Below, piece after piece: positions 25,824-40,200 of a stretch of DNA of 64,000 nucleotides (position 1 is the stretch's first letter; each line of letters opens with the position of its first letter). Origin of the DNA: Paracentrotus lividus (lineage: Eukaryota; Echinodermata; Echinoidea; Camarodonta; Echinidae); assembly GCA_940671915.1 (NCBI GenBank), contig CALNVZ010003425.1, positions 37,234,707 through 37,298,706 of the forward strand, read 5' to 3'. A program made the position numbers and the translations under genes. Below the pieces are notes generated by a model. It saw nothing but the letters and a program-made list of their open reading frames with translations. It was not told where the DNA came from and did not search any database.

Positions 25824-26410
25824 AGGGGGAGTCCGGGCTGAAATGAAAAAGTTTTGTAAAATTAAGTAAATTCTCAAGCACAACACAGAAAATTTCATCA
25901 AATCGAATGAAAATAACAAAGTTATGCATTTTTTTGGTCTTGATTTTTTTTGTAAAACAGTTCTGGCAATTGTCTCATTGTCTCATTTGAATATTGAATA
26001 TTCAAATGAGCAACTGATGATGTCACAGTCCCCTACTTCTTGTGTATTTTATTATTTGAAATCCTATTTATCTCATTTTTTCATATATTGCGTATACAGA
26101 AATCTGTCCCTCATACGGAAATAAGTAAAGCACTTGTAACCTTGAACAGTCCACAAGGATTAATCTGTGTTTTTATGTCTTGGGGCAGAAAATCTTGATA
26201 ATTGGTATTTCATACAATAAATACAAGAAAGTAGGGGACTGAGACATCATCAGTTTGCCAATTTGAAGAACTGTTTCCTAAAAAATTCAAAACCTAAGAA
26301 AATTCATAACTTTGCTATTTCTTATCCGATTTTGATGAAATTTTCAGTGTTGTGCTTTTTTGATTTTCCTTTATTTTTCTTATAATGCAAACTCCAGCCG
26401 GATGAGTCCT
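25824..26410. mobile_element. TTAA-flanked MITE, 587 bp
   Basis: Starts AGGGGGAGTCCGGGCTG and ends CCAGCCGGATGAGTCCT, flanked by TTAA at 25820-25823 and 26411-26414. The arms are diverged reverse complements (for example TTTCATCAAATCG against CGATTTTGATGAAATTTTC, and CATTTTGTAT-type segments inside). TTAA insertion is the hallmark of piggyBac and Kolobok elements. Open frames in it are not conserved between the arms. Confidence 0.8.
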
Positions 26411-26419
26411 TTAATCCTA

Positions 26420-27420
26420 ACCCTAGCCCTAAGTCTTAATCATATACTAATCCTAATCCATGACTCTACCTGTGTTCAAACTAAGGCTACCGAGAAATTT
26501 CAATCATCTAGCATCTTTGTGTTACAGGCCCTGGAGTATTTAATCAGAAATGTGTTTCCTTACAAGTGATACAGGTATCTGTATTGTCACAATACTTCAT
26601 TATTGAGGAAAATAAACACTATATATGTGACTGTACATGTAATATAAGTGTGTTGTTTACAATGTCACTGTTGCTGAGGGGAAATCATACATTGATATCA
26701 AGGTACTTTGAGAAAAGAAAAGAAAAGAATGAGAAGTGATCAGTGAAAGTTTAAACAAATTTGATGTTCATTTGTACGAAGTTACAAGCATTTTTGTTTT
26801 TAAATTTCCATAAGATTATGTAATTTCGTGATTTTGCAATGCTTTCATGTGGAACAAGTCTTACATGGATAAGGGCCAGAATTTTTTATTTTTTATCGGT
26901 AGTGTTATATCGGAAGTCAATAATTTAAAACAAAAGAAATTGATTCATTTTTAATTCCAAAATTCATGAAACGTAAAATCCTCAAAAACTTTTAGCTATT
27001 TAAGAACTTCAAAATTTTAACCAAGCTGTTTTCATGAATTTGTGCTTTCCTTAAAAAAGCTCTGAAGGTTAAATTTTCCTTTTAATCAATCATATTTGGA
27101 AAATTTTGGAAAATTTTTTGGAAAATGTAAAATTATGAACTTTCAAATTTTAATTTAATGGTTAGAAGATAAAACATGTATCACATGAAAAGGAGATCTA
27201 ATAAATGTACATTAATATAGCGAGGATGAAAATAATCGGGTCTAGAATTGTTTCTTTTGTTTAGATTGATATAAAACAACTTCACAGGCATGGAGGCTGC
27301 AAAAATTTCACGATACATGTCTTATCTTTATATTTAGCTTTCTGACATGTGACCTATTTGTTTAGAAGGCTTATAATATTGCGGATATACATGTAGGGTG
27401 CTGAATCTGATCTAAGCTAG
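26420..27420. other. Intergenic sequence without recognised content
   Basis: AT-rich DNA downstream of MRPL24. I see no conserved frame, RNA gene or inverted repeat here beyond short A/T tracts. Confidence 0.5.
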
Positions 27421-27421
27421 G

Positions 27422-27573
27422 CAGAGGTGGATCCAGGCGGATGTGCAGGGGACACACGTCCCCTCTATATTTGAAAACCAATCGTTGATTGTATATGTTA
27501 AAATCAGAAATTGCAGCGGCTCACCCTAATGGCCTGGCGCCCCTTTATTATCAAATCCTGGATTCGCCACTGC
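27422..27573. mobile_element. Short MITE with GGATCCAGG-type ends
   Basis: Begins GCAGAGGTGGATCCAGGCGG and ends TCCTGGATTCGCCACTGCC, an imperfect inverted pair about 152 bp long. Related copies are at 55329-55574, 60772-60942 and 61831-61949, with one-ended matches near 49520 and 56910. The shared end consensus is CAGTGGCGGATCCAGGA. Confidence 0.65.
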
Positions 27574-27579
27574 CTAAGG

Positions 27580-30348
27580 TTTCATTCAATCTTTCACAAA
27601 TCAGTATTGATGAAACCTTTACTAAGCTTTTGTCCAATTAGAGTTTATGTACATACACAAGATTAGTATAATTGAAATAACTGAATCTTACCACAACTCT
27701 ATACCCACAAGAGTCAAAAAGACAAAATAAACATTGGTATTTTCTCTTGTTTTTATTTGACAAATTTGTCTTCCTAAAACCTCATAAGAATTTACAATAC
27801 TTTGTACAACAATATACAAAGATAAATTAAATATGATTGAGAAATTTGCTTTTGAATTATCCTTCCCAGAATTGTCTGCTCTATGATCATAAATACATGT
27901 AGACTCCTTAAAACACAATGAACACTGATGAGCAGATAAGTTGATGAACAATGCAGTCCACTCCTATTATGGTGAACATAGCATAATGGGTTAATTTTCC
28001 AGGTGCCAGTTTGTGCAAACCTATGTGCAGACTGTTCAGTGTATCGTGAGAGTGGTAATACATTTCTTTACAAGCACCTTATTGTAGTGAAAGTGGACTG
28101 CATGTGAAACATGATACATACTATTTATTTTTGATCATTGATGAATCAAGGAATTATCATTTACACATGGATGTTCTAGCATCCATTATTGAAATATAAT
28201 ACTGTTACTTGCTCAAATAGTTCTCAGTGAACAAACGTAAATTATGAGCATTTAATTTCAAGCGGATTCAGTGCCTTGTATGCATATCGTAATTGTTCAA
28301 CCATTATTGTTACAAATTTATCTCTTTACAAAATACTATACACTTAAAACCATAAATTTTGTGCTAGTTTAATGAATGGCTCATATGAATACTATCAAGA
28401 GACAAAAAATTAATTAAAGTACCACGGTTATTGCAACTATGGAATAATAAAGGTACCGGCATACAATCATGCTGTTTGCTACGTAGTAAACATTATTAAA
28501 TTTCTTTTCGCTTTCCCTACACTTTAAAACATAAAATGTAATCCTTGGTATTCCTCTGCAAATGCAGTAGAGTATGTGAACTTCTTGGGAAGTGAAAATT
28601 TGTATAATAATAATGTTTGTTTTTTCTTACATTTTCTGTTACATTTCAAGGAATTAGGTAACTTCCAAAAACAAACTTGTGCAAAAGAGATCAAAATTAA
28701 TAAAATTCTAATGCTCTGACTGTAAAAACAAACTACTGAAAGTTTCAGATCAAATGCAAGTCATCTACTATCTTTAAACAATGAAATTTCAAACGAGGCT
28801 AAGAATATGGCCGCGCATGATAAAATGTACTACCACTCCGTTGTAAGCTTTAAGGGGACTTCACGACAGGAAATGTGGTGTACCTTGTGCTGTGTTGAAA
28901 CGCACACGATTTTAAAAAGAATCCAGGAATGGGTTTGAAAATTTGAGTATAAGATCCTAGATATCTTGAAAGTAAAGCAAGCAATTAGACTGCATTTTTT
29001 AAGGAATACCAGACTGACCTACAGTGTATGTGTTTATAATAGAGCTAAATCAAATAAATTGCAATTTGAATATCATTCAATGCTACTGCATCCTTTTAAT
29101 GAAAACAAAGATAGAAGTCTGGAGAAAACATTTGAATTGAATAATACTTTTCCATTTATAATGCCTGGAAAGCTATACTTTGCAAATACCGAGTACAAAT
29201 AATCCACCTGAAAGAGGCAAATCACAATATCTATTTGTTAGGGCATGTATGTTTACAAAAATGGGTTCTGACCATGCTCATGAGTATACTCACACGTGTC
29301 TTGGGGGAAAAAACACATTTAAAAAAAAAATGAATAAATAAAAAAATACAAATACAAATACAAAATCTGAAACTGTGACAAATGTCACAACAGTTCTCTT
29401 ATACAATTACCACTTACCAACAGGCATTTTTGTTTTTACTGATAATAAACTAGAGGTATATTCACAAGCTATCTTGTGTACACATGTATACTGGTGGGAA
29501 GACTTCTTAAATTTGGCATTCATATTTCAAATATTTCTTCTTTTTCTTATTTTATAATATTTCCAAAGGATACATTTCACTGACAAAATGAGAAAGAAAG
29601 GGGATTCTTGAAATAAAAATTCCAGAAGAAATTATTCTTCAATAGAAAAGCCACTAAATTATTTCAGATATTTAGTACAATATTGAACTTATCTTACTAT
29701 CTCATGTTTATCACGCATCAGATTTGAAATAGACTCGATAATATATGAAGTCGAAACATCTGAAACCAAAGTTGGTTCAAATCACTAAACACATCATTAA
29801 CAGATTTTAAATATAAATGACAGTGATCATACCTTGGTTAATTTTGAATTAATAGATCTACAACATATTAAACAATGTGACATGATTATACTTTATACAA
29901 CTAACAAGAAATATGATATGGACACTTTTTTGACAATTTGGCCAAAAACAAAACAAAACAAAAAAAAAACAGCTTAAAACCTATATTACATTTTTTTTTT
30001 TAATTGTGTTGATGTTGTTTGTGCAAGATCTGGAATTCTTGATAACTTGCAAGAATAACATTCAAATTATTATTCAAATAAACTGCAAAAAAAAAAAAAA
30101 AAAATTACTAACATTTGATTCCAAGCAAAAGCAACACATAGCTTGTAGAAGAAAATGTGTTGATACTGTTTGTGCAAGATCTATGTAGGATTGTTAATAA
30201 TTTGCAATAATAAGAGATGCAGGATCAATTACATTGACCATAGTTGTATCATAAACTGCCATTAAATAAATAGAAGTTTCCATCATTGACATTCCTCACT
30301 AAAACAACACCTTTGAGAGACAATCATTTGGAGAAAAGTTAAAGGTTA
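27580..30348. other. Intergenic sequence, little recognised
   Basis: Mostly AT-rich. The frames at 27688-27951 (minus) and 28966-29202 (plus) have no domain I know and no splice or repeat support. A roughly 60-bp segment (TGTTTGTGCAAGATCT and neighbours) occurs twice, at about 30007-30090 and 30157-30215. Confidence 0.5.
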
Positions 30349-32004
30349 AGGCCACCGCACACCTTACGACCCGACTACCTCACGACTACCTCACGACTGA
30401 CCTGGTGGAGGTCAGTCGTAAGCTAGTCGTGAGCTGAGCACCGACACCGCACACCTTGCGAACTGCCTCCCGACTGTCTGCTTTCATGCGCATGCGCTCT
30501 TTTACTTTACCAAATGAGCAAAGATAAGAAAATATAATGACGGGCTTAATATGTAATAGCATCACCTGCCCTTCCACAGATCATCCAGATGAAATGATTC
30601 AATTTCAAGCATATGAGTAACTGTTGTATATGACTTTTAAAAAATCAAAACGTGAAAGCAATTACTATCATTTTTCGTCAAACCTCCATTGATGTGTTCT
30701 CTCTTTTTTCTGCTTTTATAAAACCGAACTTGATTTCGGTTGGACTTCCCTTTTAAGTGCCCCAAGAGCACACAACTTTTTTGCGCCCTATTTATCAAAG
30801 TACAATGTAGTAATGGCCCGGCCCCCACCACATTCAGGGGTTAAACCATACACGTGTGCTTGTTCCGGATTCTTAGAGATACCCTGTATTGGTAGGGAAG
30901 CCGTGTCAAAATTACCCCCTATTCCGGGCTTTTGAAGAAAGCTATATCAAACTTACCCCCCATTACCGTTTTGAAGGGGAGCCGGAAAGTTACCCCACAG
31001 GCTTTTGACCATATTCGGGACCCTATTTCAGGATTTGTCCTCAAAAACGTGAAAACTACCCCTAATTCAAAAAAAAAAAAAAAAAAGTCGGGGAAACCGG
31101 GATTTTCCCCATACCTGAGCCCCTAAAATAAACCCCTTTCCCGGAGAAATCGGGAACGAGCATACGTGTATAGTTGACCGTCTGAGTGGGGGGGGGGGCG
31201 GGACTCATGTGCATTTTTTTATATTTTCAAATAAAATACAGGTATGCTTATCTTCGGATCTTTTTAATTTGGGAAATAAACCACAATACTCTGATAACTT
31301 TCTCTTTCATGCTATACCTTTCCACTATTCTTGCTTTCTTAACACACAGCCACACTCACATCACAAACTTTTAAGTGATACCCCCAAACAAACATGATAA
31401 AATTGATACGTCTCATCAATCCATCAATCAATCTTACCCTCCTTTCTCTCACTCTCTCTCTCTCTCCTCTCTCTCCCTCATTCTCTTCCTCACACCCACA
31501 CATACAAAAGTGCCACTTTTTTCCTATCTTTTTGTTTTATTATTGTTAGCACACAATGGCATCATTTCTTTCCAGTACGAAACTTTTCTTCAAAACATTT
31601 CGGCGAACACAATGGACGGCTCCCCATGCCCTTCACCATTTATGAAATCCAGATCCAACCCTGACACTGCCGATTTAAAAACTTGAATTTCATAATTTCA
31701 ACATTTTAAGTAACATTTATTTCCTTTTCAAAATACATAATACAAATGATCTTATAAAATAAATCATGTGAATGAGGTGATAATCTCTATAAGCACGAGG
31801 CTTGAGTCAAGATCGCCATGACAATACATATTTACAGAAAATAATTTCATAACGATAAGAGAAATTAAGAAAATGAAAAAAAGAAAAGAAAAAAAAAGAA
31901 AATAGAAATAGACAGAAAAGTGAAATAAAAGGAAGGAAAGGAAAGAGAGAATAGACAAATACAAATGCAAATAAGTACTGCAACATAATAGCTTCTGATT
32001 ATAT

Positions 32005-32565
32005 GTACAAAAGATACATTTTTATAGAGCGAGTACACGTGTGGATTGAGGAGCATGTTTTAGTGGCTCTATACAAAACGTTCTAAAGTTGGACCAGTAA
32101 CCGGATATTTTGCTGAAAAAGCATCGTTCTGTGTCTGCGGATATGAATATCTCTCAAAGATCTCGTGGGATAATTATGAATATTGCAATATAATCAAATA
32201 TACTACACATTGTCCAGGAGTTACTGATGAATACATTTGTGCATAAACATGATAAAACATATTGCTGGTAATGGATAAGATCTTCAAAGTTTCAGGTCAT
32301 GAAATAAGGGGTTGGTATGAGTTCTGAATGAAAATATTGACGACAATTCGTATTATTTTCTTTTGTAATAAAGTTAGCTTGCTTACGTTAGATACTTTAG
32401 TATAGCCCCATACAAGAGTGCAATATGAAAAAATGAACGAACTAACGAGCAGTACAAGTTTCTAAGAATATTCGGGGGAAAAATTTGAAATGATTACAAG
32501 AAATTAAAGAAGTAGCAGTAAGTCAACATTTTTAAACCCCCAACGCCCAATAAGTTGTGGTATAC
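32005..32565 (-). pseudogene. Non-LTR reverse transcriptase fragment, copy 1 (frameshifted)
   Basis: Counterpart of the better preserved fragment at 38270-38815. Several one-base indels break the frame, so only short pieces of the C-terminal region read through. Confidence 0.6.
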
Positions 32566-34084
32566 GATTTGTGACCCTACAACGTGCAACCAAGAGACCA
32601 AAGCTCCACATGATTCTAACTAAGGATGGGAGATGCGGTGAGGCGCAAGTGGTAAACACCCCGCATTATTTACTCCTCCGTTTCCCTTTACTAGCTCTTA
32701 TCTTACGTTTCTCATGGAATCAATTAATTCATTTCGGTATTGTTAATACATAAATAAAAATTGCATCACAAAATTATTTTCCAATGTTATCTTGAAACTC
32801 TAGTCCATCACTTAGTCATTCATTGGAAAATATTTACAGGGTTGGAATTAAGTTGGAATATTTTTTTTGGCGATGAGTATGTCTGATTTTAAATGCTAGT
32901 TTCTACTACATTGTGATTAATAATTCATCCAAATCGGATTAACTGGTTGAATGAAGTCTATTTCCATCTTGTACCAAGATTACGTATATGTTATTAAACA
33001 TGTTACAATGGCTGACCAATGAACCAGATGTTGTCAGATTTGCTCTATTGTGGTTGAACATCTTGTTATACATTTCTGTACTTCACGTGAATTTTGAAAA
33101 AGCTACGTGCAGTTGAGGACTTTTGAGGACTTCGGTATAGCAATTAACTGTATCTGATTATTTAACTTTTCGTTAGACATTTGCAAAAACAGCAAATATA
33201 CGCTTCCGAATTCCAAGTGGACCTCTGCACGTGTGATAAGCCTGATTTTTAATGTTGTGCTTTTAAAGTTAAAAAGGGACACATATCTTTTATTTGAACC
33301 TCAAAGAAGAACTTAAAATGACGAGGGATATGTTTAAGACAAAGAAATAATTCTTGGAATAAAAATATTTCCAACTATTTTTCCATCCCTGTATATTGGA
33401 CAGTATTATTTAATGAAAAGTTGATATAATGACATGATGAATTATGATCAACAAAATCCGAAATATTAAGAAAATAGTTTGTTTATAGCATACTCGGGTG
33501 AATTCCCGACCACAAATGAGTTATACAAAAATGACCTTCACTACTTTTGTTTTTTGTAACTTACTTACTTTTACCATAACTGGGAAGAGAGCTGTGAGTA
33601 GGTTGTTTCTTTCTTTTATAATTGTATGATTCTTTTAAGTAGGCTAAGAAAAAGGAAGTATGTGAACTTTTTATTAAAGCCAGTACGAACACAGCCCTGA
33701 ATAGCACCAACTCAAGTCCTCAACTACTCGATTCTGCTCGATTCCTAACCCATAATGCAACATCCTGAGTGAGTGTAGTCTTATAATTCAGGCCATTTGA
33801 ATGATAACACGCTTTCACTACTCAATTGATTCTCACCGGTGATAATATGTTGCCAAGTAACAAAACACATACTTTTCCCCCACAAAACATTTTATACAAA
33901 TCAAAATGTAGGTTAATCACACATCGTTTTGTTAATAGTATCTCCAAAGGTATACTCAGACTAGCCTGTTATAACACACTCCAATGAGATGTGCTCAGTT
34001 CGGTCTCCCTTAAAAAAAATCTACAAAAGTAACTATTTCAAGCTAGTGGTACAAAAATATATCGTGTGCCTATTAACTCACAGC

Positions 34085-34233
34085 ATGAGTACAGAGGGAA
34101 TCAAATTTTGCAAAAAGGGATCACCATCATCCAGAAAAAGAAGATTTGTGAGCAACGGCACAGAGGTACTGGAGAAGAATGACCGGAAGAGCCAGGAACC
34201 AAACTGGGCATCCTATGGCTGTAGCGCAAGGTG
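34085..34233 (+). CDS. Candidate coding exon, unknown protein (N-terminal, cut by gap)
   Basis: From ATG at 34085 the frame encodes about 49 residues: MSTEGIKFCKKGSP, a basic SRKRRF cluster that could be a nuclear signal, then NGTEVLEKNDRKSQEPNW and ASYGCSAR up to the N gap. The composition is hydrophilic and unlike the low-complexity frames around it. The equivalent stretch in the second copy (about 40440-40600) is disrupted by indels. I do not recognise the protein. It could be a real first exon or part of a repeat. Confidence 0.35.
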
Positions 34234-34258
34234 NNNNNNNNNNNNNNNNNNNNNNNNN
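34234..34258. other. Assembly gap of 25 N
   Basis: Twenty-five undetermined bases at the end of the first copy of the 3.3-kb duplicated block; likely a placeholder from gap filling with long reads. Confidence 1.
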
Positions 34259-35534
34259 CCGCTATTACCTCTTTATTTGTGTATTCGTTTTGTAATATTT
34301 TTGTATAGTGATTAAAGTAATAATAATAATAATAATATCAACAAATAAGAATTCATATTCCAAGTCAATCGTTGTCATCACTTTTGGTATCTATTTTCGA
34401 CAGAGCTTCCCTTTTAAAACATCTGCCAATGTTTGGCAGACTCCGTTACGTGGGAAAGCGATGGGAGGCAGTGCCATCATCATAAACCCATGATAACCTG
34501 TTGATGGCTATACCAAAATTTTTTATAAAACTATTTAGGATAAAAAAAGGACAAACTTTTTCGAATCTGTGAAAGTTGAATTCTCAAGAAAGGCCAAACA
34601 CATCCCTAAGCCCATTGGAATTGGTCGAACGGTCTTTAACTCATCCTAAATAAGAAAAGTAGAAATAACATTTTTTTCCCCCCCTTCGTTTAGAGCCTGT
34701 CAAAACCACAAAAATAAAAAACGAAAAACAAAAAATCTCCAAAACCCGGCATTGAAAATGATGGGAAACTATTTCATTGCCATGCATTTATCCAGACCAA
34801 AAATATCACAAGAAACAAACTTTACAGAGTTCTCATCTTTATTGGATTCGTTGCTAGGGTCAAGGTATTTCCCTCATCTTTCCCCGTTCAGACAAACCTT
34901 AGCAAACATCCTTATCACACAAAATTACTATTTCTTCCTCATTGACTGCCCCTGGCGTATGTCTCACTCGGATGAGACGTTTTTGAAAACTTTACCTCAC
35001 TTCCCCGCCCAGACAAGAACCTATATTTAAATCTTCATCGTTTAAATAAATTACGAAGCCTTTCTTTCTGCAATTGCTCCTTAATTTCCATACAGCCTGT
35101 TAATATTTTCTTTTCTTTTCCAATTTGGCCGTTTGTAGGGAACTTCTGGTTGTTGGCTGTCGGTATGTCAGGGTAAGATTTGTAGGAAACATTATTCAAT
35201 CTTGAATTTCCGCTGACAAGGTTTTGATTTTTAAAATTGAGGCTGACAGAAGGGTTAATGGGGGGTTTGTAACCGACAGCACAGCCCTTCTTAACCTAGG
35301 ATTATTATGGATAATTAAAAAAAAACATATTTTTTTTTAATTTTTTATGAAGGTTTTTGATTTATGGAGAAAAATATTATGTAAACCTTTATTTGTTAAA
35401 CAGGCTACAGTTCTCATTAACAATCCCGGGTAAAACAATCTGGGGCAGGGGTATTATGCCCTGTCTTCAAATATTGTTTTCTTTGGTTATTTTATAATAG
35501 GTCTCTTTCAGTATAACCGCCTCCCCCCCCCCCC

Positions 35535-35570
<36 letters not shown>

Positions 35571-37293
35571 AAAAAAAAATAAATAAATAAAATAAATAAT
35601 AAAAAATTAATAAATGATACAAAATAATTATGGATAATAATTGAATAAATAAAAAAATTAAAAAAATGAAAATTAAAAAATGGAAACAAATGGGAAAAAT
35701 GAAAAGAAAACAAGATTAAAAAATGGGGAAAATGTAAAGAACAAAATTAAATAAATAATAAATAAATAAATGAATAAATAAAAGTAACAGAAAAAAATCA
35801 AATAAAATCACAAGTGAATTAAGAATTGCAGTAACGAAAAGAAAACGACATTCGGAACATTTTTTTTTTTTTTCAATACCTTTATCAATAAACTGCAATT
35901 CAAGTACGTTGCATGAACGTTATTGAAAGCAGATAACGACGTGCATTGCGATAATCGTACGCATAACTTTACACGTGAAAACAAACCTCATTGGCTAACA
36001 GGGCAGGGCGCCACTGTCCGGCCAAATTAGAAGAAATTATGTAAATTAAAGATGTTGTAATATTACCTGGCGAAAGACGGCCGTAAAGTTCAATTTCCTT
36101 GCCTGTAAATTAAAATTTCCCCTCTCATTACCCAATCGGGTTTTAATATTGTGTAGGAACATGATATACACGATTCACAATAATATCATCTTTTCAAATT
36201 CATTTATTCATTTTGGAGACGCGAACCACAAATGATAAGTAATGTGTAATTCGCCTTGCTTCCAAATCATTCATTAGGCTTACATACTTGAAAAAGTATG
36301 GAAAATTATTGTCTGTATAAAAATATTCTTATTTTGAATGATCTTGAACATTAAATCTGTTTTTAAAATGTAAGTTCATTAAAATTGGAAAATGAATAAG
36401 AACCTTATTGGAGAAAAAAAAAATAATGATTAATACTTTCTGTTAAAGGCATAGTGTATAATTACCTGTATAACTAAAACAAATTATGAATATGAAATGA
36501 TATCAAGCATTATACAACATATGCTTTCATTCCCAATAGGCCTACCGAATGTACTTTTTTTGACATGTTCTGGCAAAAGTTAAAGCGCATGATATTTTTT
36601 TTTCTTGGAAAATAAAAGGAGTATCCCTCCCCTGGTAATCGTTAAAAACCGCACATAGGTTTCGGTTTGTGGGAAAATTTGTTTTAAGGTGTCTATTGTA
36701 TACTAACATACAATATCGTCCATCTCACCCGCCCCTCGCCTAGCCCTTTACTCGACGCCCTTCCCGGGCCCTATCCTGACAGTTTTTTCCCTGTCGTTCT
36801 TAATATTCCTATTGCTTTAGCACCGCGAAGGTTGACTTGCACCGTTTCTACCAGTTTTCCCACTCCTATCATTTAAATTAGAAAATTAATTACAGAGGAC
36901 ATTATATAATTATTATTATTATTACTTATTAAAGGCATTTGGCATTTTTGTTACACTGCTTTTTAAGGTAGTAAATACTCCATCTTGAACTGAAAACTTT
37001 CAGTAGGTTTGTTTTTTACTGTGGAACAATATATTTTATTAATCTGATCTGATTGCTCTTGTTTTTGAAAGTTACCAAAATCCCTTTAATGGGCCTCGAA
37101 GAGGGGGGGGGAGGGGTTGTACGTGGTTTGGTTTATAGTGCTACAAATCAAAGTTTGCGAGTTTATTTGTAGTATGAATTGGCCCCGAAGAGTAATTCGG
37201 TGGAGCAACAAGAGTTGTACAAAATTACCTAGTTACGCTTTAACGGAAATAGGTTAGCTTCAAAAAGATCTCGGTACAACAAACATACACGTT
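34259..37293. other. Spacer between the duplicated blocks
   Basis: AT-rich, with a TAA microsatellite near 34313 and A-rich low-complexity sequence at 35530-35810 after a C run. I see no convincing gene; the frame at 34752-35030 (plus) has no domain support. Confidence 0.5.
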
Positions 37294-40200
37294 AAGGGAG
37301 CCGGAAGTTACCCCACAGGCTTTTGACCATATTCGGGACCCTATTTCAGGATTTGTCCTCAAAAACGTGAAAACTACCCCTAATTCAAAAAAAAAAAAAA
37401 AAAGTCGGGGAAACCGGGATTTTCCCCATACCTGAGCCCCTAAAATAAACCCCTTTCCCGGAGAAATCGGAACGAGCATACGTGTATAGTTGACCGTCTG
37501 AGTGGGGGGGGGCGGGACTCATGTGCATTTTTTTATATTTTCAAATAAAATACAGGTATGCTTATCTTCGGATCTTTTTAATTTGGGAATATAAACCACA
37601 ATACTTCTGATAACTTTCTCTTTATGCTATTCCTTTCCACTATTCTTTGCTTTCTTAACACACAGCCACACTCACATCACAAACTTTTAAGTGATACCCC
37701 CAAACAAACATGATAAATTGATACGTCTCATCAATCCATCAATCAATCTTACCCTCTTTCTTCTACTCTCTCTCTCTCTCTCTCTCTCTCCCTCATTCTC
37801 TTCCTCACACCCACACATACAAAAGTGCCACTTTTTTCCTATCTTTTTGTTTTATTATTGTTAGCAACAATGGCATCATTTCTTTCCAGTACGAAACTTT
37901 TCTTCAAAACATTTCGGCGAACACAATGGACGGCTCCCCATGCCCTTCACCATTTATGAAATCCAGGATCCAACCCTGACACTGCCGATATAAAAACTTG
38001 AATTTCATAATTTCAACATTTTAAGTAACATTTATTTCCTTTTCAAATACATAATACAAATGATCTTATAAAATAAATCATGTGAATGGAGGTGATAATC
38101 TCTATAAGCACGAGGCTTGAGTCAAGATCGCCATGACAATCATATTTACAGAAATATAATTTCATAACGATAAGAGAAATTAAGAAAAAATGAAAGAAAG
38201 AAAAGAAAAAAAAGAAAATAGAAATAGACAGAAAAGTGAAATAAAAGGGAAGGAAAGGAAAGAGAGAATAGACAAATACAAATGCAAATAAGTACTGAAC
38301 ATAATAGCTTCTGATTAATTGTACAAAAGATACATTTTTTATAGAGCGAGTACACGTGTGGATTGAGGAGCATGTTTTAGTGGCTCTATACAAAACGTTC
38401 TTAAAGTTGGGACCAGTAACCGGATATTTTGCTGAAAAGCATCGTTCTGTGTCTGCGGATATGAATAATCTCTCAAAGATCTCGTGGGATAATTATGAAT
38501 ATTGCAATTATAATCAAATATACTACAACATTGTCCAGGAGTTACTGATGAATACATTTGTGCATAAACATGATAAAACATATTGCTGGTAATGGATAAG
38601 ATCTTCAAAGTTTCAGGTCATGAAATAAGGGGTTGGTATGAGTTCTGAATGAAATATTGACGACAATTCGTATTATTTTCTTTTGTAATAAAGTTAGCTT
38701 GCTTACGTTAGATACTTTAGTATAGCCCCATACAAGAGTGCAATATGAAAAATATGAACGAACTAACGAGCAGTACAAGTTTCTAAGAATATTCGGGGAA
38801 AAATTTGAAATGATTACAAGAAATAAAGAAGTAGCAGTAGTCAACATTTTTAAACCCCCAACGCCAATAAGTTGTGGTATACGATTTGTGACCCTACAAC
38901 GTGCAACCAAGAGACCAAAGGCTCCACATGATTCTAACTAAGGGATGGGAGATGCGGGTGAGGCGCAAGTGGTAAACACCCGCATTATTTACTCCTCCGT
39001 TTCCCTTTACTAGCTCTTATCTTACGTTTCTCATGGAATCAATTAATTCATTTCGTTATTGTTTAATACATAAATAAAAATTGCATCACAAAATATTTTC
39101 CATTTGTTATCTTGAAACTCTAGTCCATCACTTTAGTCATTCATTGGAAAATATTTACAGGGTTGGAATTAAGTTTGGAATATTTTTTTTTGGCGATGAG
39201 TATGTCTGATTTTAAATGCTAGTTTCTACTACATTGTGATTAATAATTCATCCAAATCGGATTAACTGTGTTGAATGAAGTCTATTTCCATCTTGTACCA
39301 AGATTACGTTATATTGTTAAACATGTTACAATGGCTGACCAATGAACCAGATGTTGTCAGATTTGCTCTATTTGTGGTTGAACATCTTGTTATACATTTC
39401 TGTACTTCACGTGGAATTTTGAAAAAGCTACGTGCAGTTGAGGACTTTTGAGGACTTCGGTATAGCAATTAACTGTATCTGATTATTTAACTTTTTGGTA
39501 GACATTTTCAAAAACAGCAAATATACGCTTCCGAATTCCAAGTGGACCTCTGCACTGTGTGATAAGCCTGATTTTTAATGTTGTGCTTTTAAAGTTAAAA
39601 AGGGACACTATCTTTTATTTGAACTCAAAGAAGAACTTAAAATGACGAGGGATATTGTAAGACAAGAAATAATTCTTGGAATAAAAATATTTCCAAACTT
39701 TTTTCCATCCCTGTATATTGGACAGTATTATTTAATGAAAAGTTGATTATATGACATGATGAATTATGATTCAACAAAATCCGGGAAATTTAATTTTAAG
39801 AAAATAGTTTGTTATAGCATACTCGGGTGAATTATCCCGACCACACAATGAGTTATACAAAAATGACCTTCACTACTTTGTTTACTTTTGTAACTTACTT
39901 ACTTTTACCATAACTGGGAAGAGAGCTGTGAGTAGGTTGTTTCTTTTCTTTTATAATTGTATGATTCTTTTAGTAGGCTATAGAAAAAGGAAAGTATTGT
40001 AACTTTTTATTTAAAGCCAGTACGAACTAGCAGCCCTGGATAGCACCAACTCAAGTCCTCAACTACTCGATTTCTGCTCTGATTCCTAACCCATAATGCA
40101 ACATCCTGAGTAGTGTAGTCTTATAATTCAGGCCATTTGAATGATAACACGCTTTTTCCACTACTCAATTGATTTCTCACCGTGATAATTATGTTGCCAA

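Larger units (their letters stand above)
30974..34233 (+). repeat. 3.3-kb duplicated block, copy 1
   Basis: Collinear with 37294 to about 40600. The copies differ mainly by single-base insertions and deletions, especially in homopolymers, rather than substitutions. That pattern is typical of uncorrected long reads used to fill a gap. Copy 1 ends at a 25-N gap. The block contains CT microsatellites, LINE remnants and the candidate exon at 34085. Confidence 0.85.

Noticed and set aside
25668-26124. Protein-coding frames in the TTAA MITE
   Set aside because: They fall inside inverted arms and are not preserved between them.
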